Positions 33,701-45,400 of a DNA stretch of 64,000 nucleotides are shown here, piece after piece. The DNA comes from Prinia subflava (Eukaryota > Chordata > Aves > Passeriformes > Cisticolidae), in NCBI RefSeq assembly GCF_021018805.1, contig NC_086251.1, positions 41,362,767 to 41,426,766 of the forward strand, written 5' to 3'. How positions within the stretch are numbered: position 1 is the stretch's first letter; every line of letters begins with the position of its first letter. The notes under the pieces are model-generated. The model did no database searches. It saw only the letters and a list, made by a program, of their open reading frames with translations, and was not told the DNA's origin. Position numbers and translations under genes: made by a program.

Positions 33701-35422
33701 AGAGCTACAGAGAAGGAAGGACAATGTAACTCATACTCCTTTAGTGCCTGCAGAACAGGGAAGATGAATCTCAAGGAGTCCTATTAACTTTTTACTGTTA
33801 AATATTAATAGGGTCTCTCATGTAGCTCTGTGGTGTAAATTTCATTGTCCAGTAGGTCCCACCTGATGTCAGTTCTGCAGTGCAAGTCCTGTGAACTCTG
33901 TGGAAAGGAACCATGCTCGTACAGTGGGAATGGATAGACACTGCCTGCGTTGTATGTAAAGCTGAGATGAGCTTTGAAAGACAATGCTGACCTGTTACTG
34001 GTGAAACTATTTGAAATGTAATGCAAACCTTGAAAGAAGAGCCCCTCTATACTTTTATATACTTTTAGACAAGTCCCTTGATACCTGGCCAGCTGCATTT
34101 TTTTAATGGGCGGATTCATTAGTGAGCCACACTTTCTGCTACAGCATCATTCTGATACATACTTTGTATATCAAAGTGCAAGGTAGGGTGTCCATCAGTT
34201 TGTGACACACTAGCCTTATTTTTTAACTGGTAGAAGCTAAAGGAATCTTTAGGAACTTGAAGTGTGTTAGCAAGTGTTTTAGGTAGGAGTAGAGCCCTTT
34301 TTTTCAGTTACTATTTTACCTGTGGGCCAGGGTATGGATCAGTACATAGTACCCTTGGATCTATTAGAATAAATGACTCCAGAACTGTAGTTGAAACATT
34401 CTTTCTGTTCACATAGTAGCTGTATTGCTGTTTTCAAATCTGCTTAGCAGGATGTATTTTCATTTAAGTATTTCAGGTGAAAGCCTTAATCAGGTGCCTG
34501 CCCCCTAAGTTAGGCTCATATGTGGTGTTGTATGAACTGGAACATGACTGTCCTTAAGGTTTCCAAGTTTAGGAAACCATAATGAACAGAAGAAAGCTCC
34601 TGTTTGCCAAAAGGCAAGAGTCTGGATTAGATTTGCCTGACCTTGCTCCAGTGGCTCTGGCTAATCACTTTGGGTGGTTGCTTTACTACCTGCTTCTTCT
34701 GAGTGAAGTATTTCAAGTGGTGCTGATGATCAGACAGTAGGCATAGGCAGGGGGTGTCCCAGGTGTACCGTGTGTGCAAGTCTGGCTGAAATAACCCCAC
34801 ACATTCCAGTGGCCTTGCACTGTTGTTCTGACAACATTTGGAGCTGCATTATGGATTTGTAATTTTACTTAACAAAGCAAGTGCTGTTCTGGCTTGATGT
34901 TTGCTCTCCCAGAGCAAGGTGGAGATGGCCCCTCTATAGCCAAGCTGAACTACTTAGGGAATTTAATCTTTTTGTGTGTCTTCTGAGCAGGTGTTTACTT
35001 GTATCATGACCACTCTCCTTCAGTGGTGCCCTGGCCCTTTCTGCTCATGAGCAACTCAGTTTAGGCCCAGAAGGCTACTGAATCCCCTATAATCTCTGCA
35101 GAGCAGAGCTTCCCTCCAGGTCAGGGTTAAGATGGTGCTAGTGGGACCAGAGCGGTCCCCTTCCATGCACATCAGTATTCTACTCCAGCACTGACAGGGT
35201 GCTCTAAAACCATTTACATCTTTAGCACTGGTACAGCTCAGAACTAAGAAATGGAAAGTTTCTTTCTTTAAGAACAGTATCATGTGTGTCTTTTTGTAAT
35301 TAATCAGTGTGGTTCTGTGTTCTTACGTAGCCAACACGGAATTTTTATTTAGATTTAGTTTTTACTGCACTTCCCATGGCCCTCATGTTGATACTTCTTC
35401 CTGCTTCCTTTGACACTTAGAC

Positions 35423-35428
35423 AATAAA
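35423..35428 (+). terminator. candidate poly(A) signal of VASH1
   Basis: AATAAA inside ACAATAAAATTCCC, followed by T/TG-rich sequence at about 35467-35490. Earlier alternative at 34368-34373. Confidence 0.5.
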
Positions 35429-35450
35429 ATTCCCTCTGTACTGCTCTCAG

Positions 35451-36564
35451 CTTGTGCAGAGAAAACAAGTTGTCTGTATTGTCCTTCTTTCTGTTTTAAA
35501 CCCTCCCATTACGTGTCAGCTGAGAAGTCAAAGGGACAGCTTTGAGTGATGGTATCAGGCAGATTATGTAAAGATGTCCTGTACTTGCTGCACTAATGGA
35601 CATGGAAGAACTCTCATCCTCCTTTACCATCTGAACAGGTGAGTCTGTCTGTGCACAGAGGCAGTTGCCAGGGTCAGTACGTACATATGTGGCTGTTTAG
35701 CCAAGGCTGGAATTCACGTTTTCCTCTTGCATTGCCATCAGTCAGGCTGGATGGGAAAAAAATCAGCGCAGGCAGCATCAAAAATTTGTCTTACAATACC
35801 GTAACAAACTATACTGTAAGGGTTAATACAAACCTCTTCTTGCACTGCTCAACTCTTCAATGTACAATTCAGTCTCCTTCCTGGCCTGAATAGCAGTTGT
35901 GCTCAAAGTCTGTGTTTAGTGACCTTCCAGACTAATGACCTCACCAGGACTGCTCAAGACAAATGCTGGGTTAATAAAGGACAGTCAGCTGCAAGATTCA
36001 GTGCAAGGATCCCCAGCAAGGGGTTCCAACTTTATTCAGACTATCATCTTTCAGTCATTACATACCCCTTCTCCCTAGGGAAATGAGTAATAGCTGGGAC
36101 GAGGGCCAGGATGTAGGCAAGCCTACAGTGTGCATAGGAAAGGAATAAACATTCTCTGACCTGCTACTCCAAAGAACAGGCACATGCAATAGTCCATCTT
36201 AGCCAAGTTAATTATATGAACAGCTTTTGCCCTGAGGGAAAGTAATTGCACAGTTCCAAACATCTACTTCAGATGCTTGCTTGAAAACACCTTCTGCTCC
36301 ATGTCTTATAGATTCTGCTTTGAATCAGGTAACTCCTACATCCCCTATGAATGTATAGATCAGGGTGATTGCTAGAGAGTGGAGTGAGAACAGCAAAACA
36401 GTGATGTGGCCATGGACTTTCTGCTCCCTCTTACATCAGGCTTTTCCCCTGCTACTGGTGGTGGTTCCTGCAGTTTTAGGTTTTCAAGTCAGAGATGATG
36501 CTGCTTGAACCTTAAGTCGAAAATCTTTATTATGGGAAGGATAAACAACATGTTGAAGCAGAAA

Positions 36565-36626
<62 letters not shown>

Positions 36627-39600
36627 CCAAAAACCAAAAAACAAACAAACAAAAAACCAAAAAAACCCCACCCACCCTGTCAGTTTTCACACTGAGAGGC
36701 CCAAGACTAAAGGCTCTCACATATCCAGAAGCACACAGAAATTCATTCATGAGAGAGTGAGACTGAGCCTTAAGAGCACTGTTCATGCAGCGACTGCAGG
36801 ATTATGGCAGGCAAAGGCATATGACATGCTGTGGATAGAAGGCCATTACAGAATTAAGCTAACTCTGCCAGGTTTGCTTTCCTAAATTATATTTTTATTT
36901 TGGCAAAGAGTGAGTGCTATCCTATCTCTAACCTCATTTTAAGGGAGGAAAGTAGGAGACGAGTAACTATAGAATAATGACTGCATTCATCTACTCCCAG
37001 TTCAAGAGCAGTTCCAGACACTGGCCAATAACTGAATATATAGAATAAATATAAGTAGAAGGCTTTGCATCCAGAAAGAAAAGAAACAAAAACTGAATAA
37101 AATTGCTAAGGCTTGAAGCCAAGTATTTTTTTTTTCTTTTTGTGGTGTGTGTAAATTAAAGACTGGATGGAACAAATACATCTTTTGTTGCAGCACAAGC
37201 AGTGTCTAGCCTAGTTCTTCTCCCATTTGCCAAATTCAGACCTTGAAAACTGCTGTGTTTGTCTTATCAAAGTGACAAAGAATTTCTCAGCTATTATACA
37301 AGAGCACAAGCATGTACAGTCTAAATATGAAAGAAAATAAATAAAAATTTAAATAAATAAACAGAAAAATAGCTTCAAGACTAGAATGACATTTTCAATG
37401 GAAGCTGGAGGACAACTTGCCTTGACAGGAGAAGCCAAACGTTTACAGCTGACAAAAGGAGTTAGAGGCATGCCAGCTGTTACATCTGTCATCTTGGTTA
37501 TCATTGTAGCAGGTGCGTTCTCTTTAGAAACTCAGTATCATACTTAGAAACACAATGCAGTATATTCAGTTCTGCTTGTGCATTTCAGCATGGCAGTGCT
37601 ATGGGAAGCTCTACACGCCAGGCAGCTGCAGTCTCTAAGAAGCAGGTCACAGCCAGCTATTCAATTAGTCTGCACAACAGGAAGCCTGAAAGGAGATGGT
37701 ATCCCACTAACACTTGTGTGCTCCCCCTTTAGGTAAGCAACAAAGGGTTCATCTGCGTTTGGATAACCCATGGATATGTCTTCGAATCTCTAAACAGTAC
37801 ATCCAATAAATGTTTCATACTGAGGTGGTGGCAATGGGAGCAGATATTGGACTCTAGGAAACCCCCGCTTTGCAGACCGTTGTTTGCTAACACCATCATC
37901 AACACATCATTAAGAGCAGGACTCATACCTTGATCCGCTGATGCTGAACTTCTCACGACCTCTTGGAGACTCCTCAGAGAAGAGAAACTCAGGTCAAATA
38001 TATTTCAGAGTGCTGCCTTCACAAAGCAGGTGGTGTACAGAGCACTAACAATAAATCTGAAACTGGGATTTTTTGTTTCATACAACAAGTGTTACTCCCA
38101 TCTAAGTGACAGTTTCAAATCTCCCACTCCTCACACTTAATTCTTCAGGGGTGAGGAAACCCACTATCTTACATCTTGACACCATTTAAATGTTGCATTT
38201 ATAATAAAACTTAGCCCTAGAGAATTGCATCCATAACTTTTAAGTGAAAAAATACAGCTGCAGCAAAAATAAACATCAGCAGCTCACAAAGATAACTGGA
38301 TAGAGTAGTCATGGGAAAACAGCTGCTGGAGAGATAGCTCATAATAAAAAGGCATGGAGAAAGAGGACCTCAAACAGCAGCCAAGTTTCATTTATTAAGA
38401 ACAGGAAAGAAGCTAGAGCAATTATATTGTTTACCAGTCCTCCCATCCCATGTAACTGGGAAAACTGATTATGAAGGACAACCTCCTGAAGCAATGAACT
38501 TCAAACTCAGAAAATGAAGGAAGTCCAACTTCTAGCTAAATAGCATAGCTAAATACAGCCTTGCAGTTGTGCTGCAAACTAAGCTTTTTTTTAGCAAAGA
38601 TACTTTGTCAAATACTTGACTGGCTCCACAGCTGCATGTTCCTGCAGTTTAGGAGGCTGCTAACAGGGAGTGGACACACACTGCCAGTGCTCTCTGGCAT
38701 CACTTCCCCTAAGCACCGGTCTACCTGAATTCTACATCACTATTAAGATGATGTAGCTGCTAATTACCTCTGTGACACCTTCCACTTCTGAGCATTGCAG
38801 ATATTCCTGTTCTACTTTCATAACCATTTACAGACCCCTCTGTAATTCATCGGATAGCTGTGTTAAAGACAACTCATCATGCATTCAGGTCCACAAACAG
38901 TACTAAGAGCTACATCTGGAATCTCAGTTCTGCATCCCATTACAAGGCTCATTACCACAGGCTCTGATTACATCTCTGTGTGCTGCTCTTAAAGCATCAC
39001 AAAACACATTTTCTCCCAACAACTATATGTTAGTCACGGCTTTACAGTTAGGAACTTCCTACCCACCCTACTTCCAAACCTCTCCTAAAATCCCACACAG
39101 TCGAGAGGCATTCACAGGTCTCCAGCTCCATTTGATATTAACTCCAAATTGCTCTAGAACATAGGGGGTTTTATTGTCCTGAAACAGACCACCTCCCTAC
39201 GAGTCCATATCAGAGCTTCTGGGACAGAGGTCAGAATAAACACAGAGATCAAGTCTTTTAAACTCTGCTTTTGTGTCTCTATGCAGTCACTAGCAATGGT
39301 CCTGCATTTCTGCCATAGTTTTACCTATGAGTGCCCAACAAAGCATGTGTAAGCCAGGGCTTTGAAAGCTGCAAGCCACCCTGGGAGCACTGTAACCTCC
39401 AGAAAGAAGAATAAGACGACTTGTAGGCATTGTCCTGGGATTTCTCTGCACATGACTCCATATCCAGTGTTCAAAACCTTAAAAAATCCAAGTGCATACC
39501 ATATTACTTCATGCATGGAAAGGGAAAGCATTGTTTTGACCTGTGCAACACTAGATTTTAGAGCAAAGTATAGCTGGGACCTTAAAACCTCCCAGAGATG

Positions 39601-40764
39601 CTTCCATGTAATCTGCCCACAAGTCAAGGTTTTGGTTTACATAAAATGGCAAAAGCACTTGTGATACTGGAACACAGGTCCTCCAGCTGAGTTACACCAC
39701 AGGACTGGCAGGGTGCTTCAGGCAGTACAGGGGCAACCAGTTCATCTCCTGCTGTATGGTGCACACCTTATGGGTCTCGAGAGAGCTCAATCTGGCTGTC
39801 CTGTGGGCAGCTTTCATACACACATACACACAAATACATACATACAACACCTTGCCAGCTGACCTCAGACTCAGCCAGTAATTACAATAGAAGCAGATAG
39901 CTAAAGTTCTAAGTGCCAACACCATGCGTCACAGAATTTTTTGTTGTGCTTTTGGTTGGTTGTCGTTAAACCTTTAAAGTCTTCTAAGGTTCCTGCTACA
40001 ATGTTAACAGTAGGAGGGAGTCATCTGCAACCAGGCTGCCTTCTGGCAACCTCTTTTTGAGCAAGATAGAAAGCAAAGCTCTCATTTCACCCGTTCCTTC
40101 CCTCCCTTTATAAATACAACTGCTTACAAAATCAGAGTAAGACTACTTGCAGAAAGCACTCAAACTGTGAGATAAACATAGTCATATGAATGCACACCTC
40201 TGCAGCCATTCCTCCCCAGTGCCATGCCAGAACTAGTAACTTAAGGGCAAAATTATTCACACCCCCTCAAGACTGCTGTTCACTTACAGAAACTCACAAA
40301 CGGTAACAAAAGTCATCCACACATCACCAGACAAACACCACACCACCTGGCAGGGCACAAAGGGAATATGTAGTCCTTACATGCTCATAAGGGCACAGAA
40401 TACAACCCCCCCACACACACCCCCGTTTTTGTAGTTTACAGAAATGAGTGGTAAAAGATCAGCGATATTCCTCCCTTAGGGAAGAGGGCAAGGGTTCCTG
40501 AATACAAATCTTTCTTTGGGTGGGGCGGGGGAGGGGGAGGTGGGGTAATGAAGGGGGCAAGACAAGCCCAATGCTGAAGAAGCCCCCTCTGGGATTTAGG
40601 GATGTCCTGGGAGACTAAATTAGGCTCACTTCTTCCCCTCTTCAACACTCATTACTTGTGTAGCAAATTTGCTCTCTTTCACCTCACAGCCAGCAAATCC
40701 TTGTCAAGGAGTTCCTCAGAGGTTCAGCTGCCAGAAATACAAGGTGCCGCAGTTGCTTTGTGAT
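35451..40764. other. intergenic between the convergent 3' ends of VASH1 and ANGEL1
   Basis: No coding exon or RNA gene recognised. Contains the (TAA)19 microsatellite and an AAATAAAT low-complexity run at 37324-37362. Either 3' UTR may extend further into it than estimated. Confidence 0.5.
36568..36624. repeat. (TAA)19 microsatellite with A-rich flank
   Basis: Nineteen uninterrupted TAA units. To about 36672 it is followed by an A-rich CCAAAAA/CAAA mosaic. On the minus strand it opens a false poly-Leu frame. Confidence 0.97.
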
Positions 40765-42277
40765 ATTTTCTTGGATTAGCAGTACTTTATTTTTCAATAA
40801 AGAAAGTAACATTTAAAATATCAAAGTCCCTCAATATAGACCATGAAGAATAAACAATGTTTCAAGTCCCCTGTACCTCCCCACAACCTGAGGTGGGGCC
40901 GGATTTCCCGCCTTGTTTGTGAACAGAAGATTGATGTTTCTGCCAATGTTGGTTTATGCCAATATTGGTTTCATCTCTTAGGGAATAACTGAGCACCAAA
41001 TGTCAGGCTGAACTGGGGAATTTACTCTAGGAACAGGTACAGCTTGACTGCTTTTGTACTGGCCAAGCCACTGCTTACAAAAGCACACCAACAGGACCCC
41101 AAAGGTACACTGGATCCAAGTGACTGCAGTCTGGCTCCAAGTTACACAGCCTTCCCCTTCCTCCCAACGCATGGCAAGAGACAGGAGTCGATCCTCAGGG
41201 CTCTATCTATGCCTAAACATGGTGAGTCCAGAAGAAGGATGCAGCATGGACTTCAGTCTGGTGCAGGAGATGGATGCTACAGGTTGGCTATTGACCCCTG
41301 GCAGGCTGACTGCAATAGGGAAAAGAACAGGCCAAGTGACAAGAACAGCTCTTCCATCTGATGGCTCTGCTGACTCTCACATGCCTTCTCTCTTTTAGGA
41401 TAAACCAGAGTTATAGCCTTTTGCAGTTGTTATGCCTTATAGAGTAACTTTTTCCACGGGATATTCACTAGGATGATTCTAAATATTTTAGCTAAAAATG
41501 ACCAATTAGGTACCACTCTGAGACTGCTAGAAAGGAAGGAAGCCTTCCCCAAGGCCTCTAGGCTTTTACTGAAGTTCTAGAGCTGCTGTGGGTGGTTCTG
41601 TAGAAGCCCTGGTTCCATTCCTGGCAATCCCATTCCCTGGTCCATTAGTCACAGCAAACAGTTTCTTGTAGAAACTGTTACACTACACAAACCCTTCTGT
41701 CAGCAAGTCAGCCCTTACAGATTGTTAAGTAAAAGATATTTCTAAGCAGTTAGCAGATCCAATCTAAAAGGCATTGCAACAACTAGCTCTGAAAGTACTA
41801 AATTATTACTGAGAAATTAAAAGAACGATTGTTTTGGTGTGAAAGAGTATGGGCATATACATCCCATGCTCCTTGGTAGCAATTAAGCTAACCACAAGCA
41901 GATAGCATTGCCCCTCTCTTTTCCAGCTCATTGAAAATCTCACACAGGGACAAATAAACATGGGAGTTATGTTGGTTCCTACAGCACAAAAACACCTGCT
42001 AAACAAGGCAGTGGAACAAGGATCCCCTTAAGAGATGCTAATGCCTGAATACACCTGGCAGCCCACTGGGAACACAGCTCAGGTCTGCAGAGACACAAAA
42101 ATACCAATGCAAAAAGCACTCCAACTCTCCCATCCCTGCTTTTAGTGAGGGTGTGAGGGGAGAAAAGGACTTGTAGGGCATGACAAGGAAAAGGGTTTTC
42201 TTGCAAGCAGGTTGTGCATTCCAGAGTCTCAACTGCTGTATTCAGAACAGCTTTTCTTTAGGGAAAGGGAGCCAACA
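40765..42277 (-). other. ANGEL1: probable 3' UTR of ANGEL1
   Basis: Follows the ANGEL1 stop codon on the minus strand. The first good minus-strand poly(A) signal is AATAAA at 40786-40791, so cleavage near 40765-40775 is expected. Other minus-strand AATAAA copies lie further away (near 38390 and 36526), so a longer form is possible. Confidence 0.5.
40786..40801. terminator. back-to-back poly(A) signals on both strands
   Basis: TTTATT at 40786-40791 (AATAAA on minus) and AATAAA at 40796-40801 (plus) are four bases apart. The minus copy is the likely ANGEL1 signal. The plus copy could stop run-on transcription from VASH1. Confidence 0.55.
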
Positions 42278-42447
42278 CTAACTCTCTCTGAGGCTAGAGA
42301 TCTCCAAGCCAAAGCTAGCCAGCAGGCAGAGATGATCAGATGAACAAAAAGAATTTGGTAAGCCATTTGCCATCAAGAGGACATCTTCAGAGAGGAGAGA
42401 AAGACGGCCAAGCAGCTTCAGGGCTCCATCCTTGTACAGCCTGCGAC
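42278..42447 (-). CDS. ANGEL1: ANGEL1 coding exon 10 and stop
   Basis: Codes RRLYKDGALKLLGRLSLL, SEDVLLMANGLPNSF, CSSDHLCLLASFGLEISS, LRES, then TAG at 42278-42280. Catalytic His659 is here. Acceptor TTTGTCAG. Confidence 0.97.
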
Positions 42448-45400
42448 CTGACAAAGAAGATGGAAAGAAACATCAGCCAGAGACTGGCACCACATATTAA
42501 CTCTACACACTCACAGAGGGATGATGGTCGATCCTTTCCTGTTCTTTCCCTGATAAATGAAGACAGCCTGCACAAGCACTACATGAACCTTTGAGCCTAG
42601 ATGTGAAAGCAGTTAACATCCTACAACACTGCTGTTCATAGTTTCATTTACTTGCAGGCAAAGGAAGCAAGAATACACTAAATTCACCAGATGGTTGCTT
42701 ACACGAGAAGATCCTTTCATGGACTGTGGCCTAGCAAGAGCTTCAGATTCTCCCCCAAGGAGGAATTAATCTCTTCATTCCTAACCTGTTCCCCAAACCT
42801 GATTCTGACACGACCCAAATCAGCTCCAAGAGAATTCTTGGATGCATTTACATTTACATTTCATCAACAGAACTCCTGTTTCAGACAGCAGAGAGAAGGT
42901 GCCTCTGTAAAGGAACCAGAGCCACCTCCTTCCAAGAACAGCATGTGATCTCAGACAGACCAGAAGGCCAAGGCTTGAACTCAGGACCCAGCACTGCCTG
43001 TTACCAGAAGCAGAAGATATTTATACAGAAGAAAAGAATCTACTCTGTTCTAGCTTCCTCAAAAGTCTACATTAACCTAAGCAGCCTCATTTTTTTCACA
43101 GCAAAGATAAAGAGTGTCTTCTCATGGTACATAAGGCAATGTTACTTCCACCTTGTGTATTATTTCAAAGACACATTCTGTAGATCCACAGCTTAACGAA
43201 ATGCACTGCCCATCTGGCCTGTCTCAGTCCTCCAATGTCCCAGGGGTAAGCCCTGCACTGCCACACTCACCCGCCTTGCTCTCCACAGGCTCTGCTGAGT
43301 AGAAAATGTAATCAACAGTGGCTCCAAGCCCCATGGGCATCGTTGTGACCTCCGGGCGTCCCCTATGTGGCAAGAAGTGGCTGTAGACAGAGGTCAGGTT
43401 GAGGCCATGCTGGATAACACCTGAACACCTGCACACAAACAGTCACTGTTTATCAAGGAGGGAAAGAGAATTATGCCTTTCTGTACTGCAGTCACAGCTG
43501 AATGTTCCTTTGCTGATGCAACTGTCTAAACTCCTCCTACTTGGTGAGCACATGAAATCTTTCAGAACTATTCACTCCACTTACATCAAAGCAAGACAGA
43601 CTGAATTTCCTTTGTCTCCAATACCCAGTCCTACATATGCCTATGCCCTTCATCCTCAATCTCACCAACACAATGCTGACAGAGCAGCACTCAGCTGCTG
43701 GGAGAATTCTGGGTGGATCTAGCTCTTCCAGACAGCCCTCCTTACTCTCTTTCACACTCACATTTATTTCAGTCTTTACTTCAGCCAGATTTTTCAGCAC
43801 TCAGGAAAACAAGGCTGAGTATGAAGACTGGGGCCATTGAAGATGCACCAAGTTACCTTGGGATGAATGGCTGGGGATCAGGGTCTTTCACCATGGCAGC
43901 AGGCTTGGGCCAGTGTGCAGGGCGGTCTGCAAAGGAGCAAAGAGATTCCAGCCAGACCTACACAGATCCCAGAACAGGCTGCTCATCCCAAGTCTGAGAA
44001 GCTTCTCCCGAAACCAAATGAATCTTTTTGCCCAAGAAGAGCAGATAGCTTCAAGTCACAAACATCTTAAAGAAAAATATCCAAAGGAAACACAAGCTGC
44101 AAGACTAACAGGAACATCCTTAGAGCAGATCAGTGCAAACAGCTGTTGTGCTGAGAACATGTCCTTAGAGCATTTAATATTATCAAAGTCCAGGGTATTT
44201 CAGCCTTTGCTCTCAAAGAAGGCTTGCTTGTCTTAGCCTACAGCTTACTCAAAGGGTGTCTAGAAAGGCAGAACAGCAATTGAGAAAGCAGAACCAGCCA
44301 TTCCGCAAGGCCTAGAGGTGCAGCAATGTCTACTGGGTACCAGCTTCCAGAGACATCTACTTTGGGACCATTATGTATCATTACAGTCTTCAGGTTGTTC
44401 TCCACCATCAAAATCTTGAAGCAGGAAAACAATATACATATGTGTTTCAATTTAAAAGAATTTTATAAGAAACAGCTTCAAGAAGCAAATCTCAGAGCAT
44501 CTCAAGGAACATAGTGAGTGCTTGTGAGGGAGGAAAGTGTAATTCTCTGAGATCTCATGGAATCACGTCACAGAAGGCACCCTTCTGCCTTTCCCTCTCC
44601 TCACCAGGCATTACTTCCACCTCATGTTTTCCTTGAAAACATAGAATCATACAGTTATAGAACAGCCTGGGTTGGAAGGGACCTTAAAGATCATCTAGTT
44701 CCATCCCTCCATCCATGGCAAGGATGTCACCCCTATATCAGGCTGCCCAGGGCCCCAGCAACCTGGCCTTGAGCATTCTCGAGGGATGTGGCATCCACCA
44801 TTTCTCTGGGCAACCTGGCCCAATGCCTTACTACCCTCTATGTAAAGAATTTTAGGAAGTTTAAAACCATTTCCCCTTGTCCCATTACTATATGCCTGTG
44901 CAAATAGTCACTCTCCCTCTTTGTTTTACAAGCCCCCTTGAAGTACTGGAAGGCCACAATGAGGCCTCAGTGGAGCCTTCTCTTTTCTCAGTCTGTCCTC
45001 AGAGGAGAAGCTCCATCGAGCTAGGAGAGTGACAAGTTGAAAAGTCTCCCATTAATACCTTTACCTGGTTTAGCATCTGTCACACCTTCCAAGAGGACCA
45101 GCTGTGGTGGTCGTTCACAGGCAACATCGCAAAAGCGGAACTGCAGCAGGAAGTCACGGCTGTATTCACGTCTCCCTGCAGAGAAAAGTGTAAGTTAAAA
45201 GAAGTAACTGCAGCAAAGTCACATCTCCAGGGAACATCTACATGTATTTTAGACCTTTGGGCCTCTAAGAGCTCTTTAGTTTGAGAGAGGCTGATACCAT
45301 GAGACTAGAAATCACCTAATAACCTACACATAGAACAGAGCAGATGTGTAGCAGTAGAAGAACAGAGCATAGCTATTGCTATCCCTCAAATGCAACAGTC

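Larger units (their letters stand above)
30432..35450 (+). other. VASH1: probable 3' UTR of VASH1
   Basis: No further coding sequence. AATAAA occurs at 34368-34373 and 35423-35428. The second has a TG-rich stretch (TTGTCTGTATTGTCC) about 40 bases further on and is the best end candidate. A 3' UTR of about 5 kb is consistent with the long mammalian VASH1 3' UTR. The end is inferred. Confidence 0.55.

Noticed and set aside
36484..36786. Minus-strand frame with a long Leu run
   Set aside because: Produced by the TAA microsatellite read in reverse.
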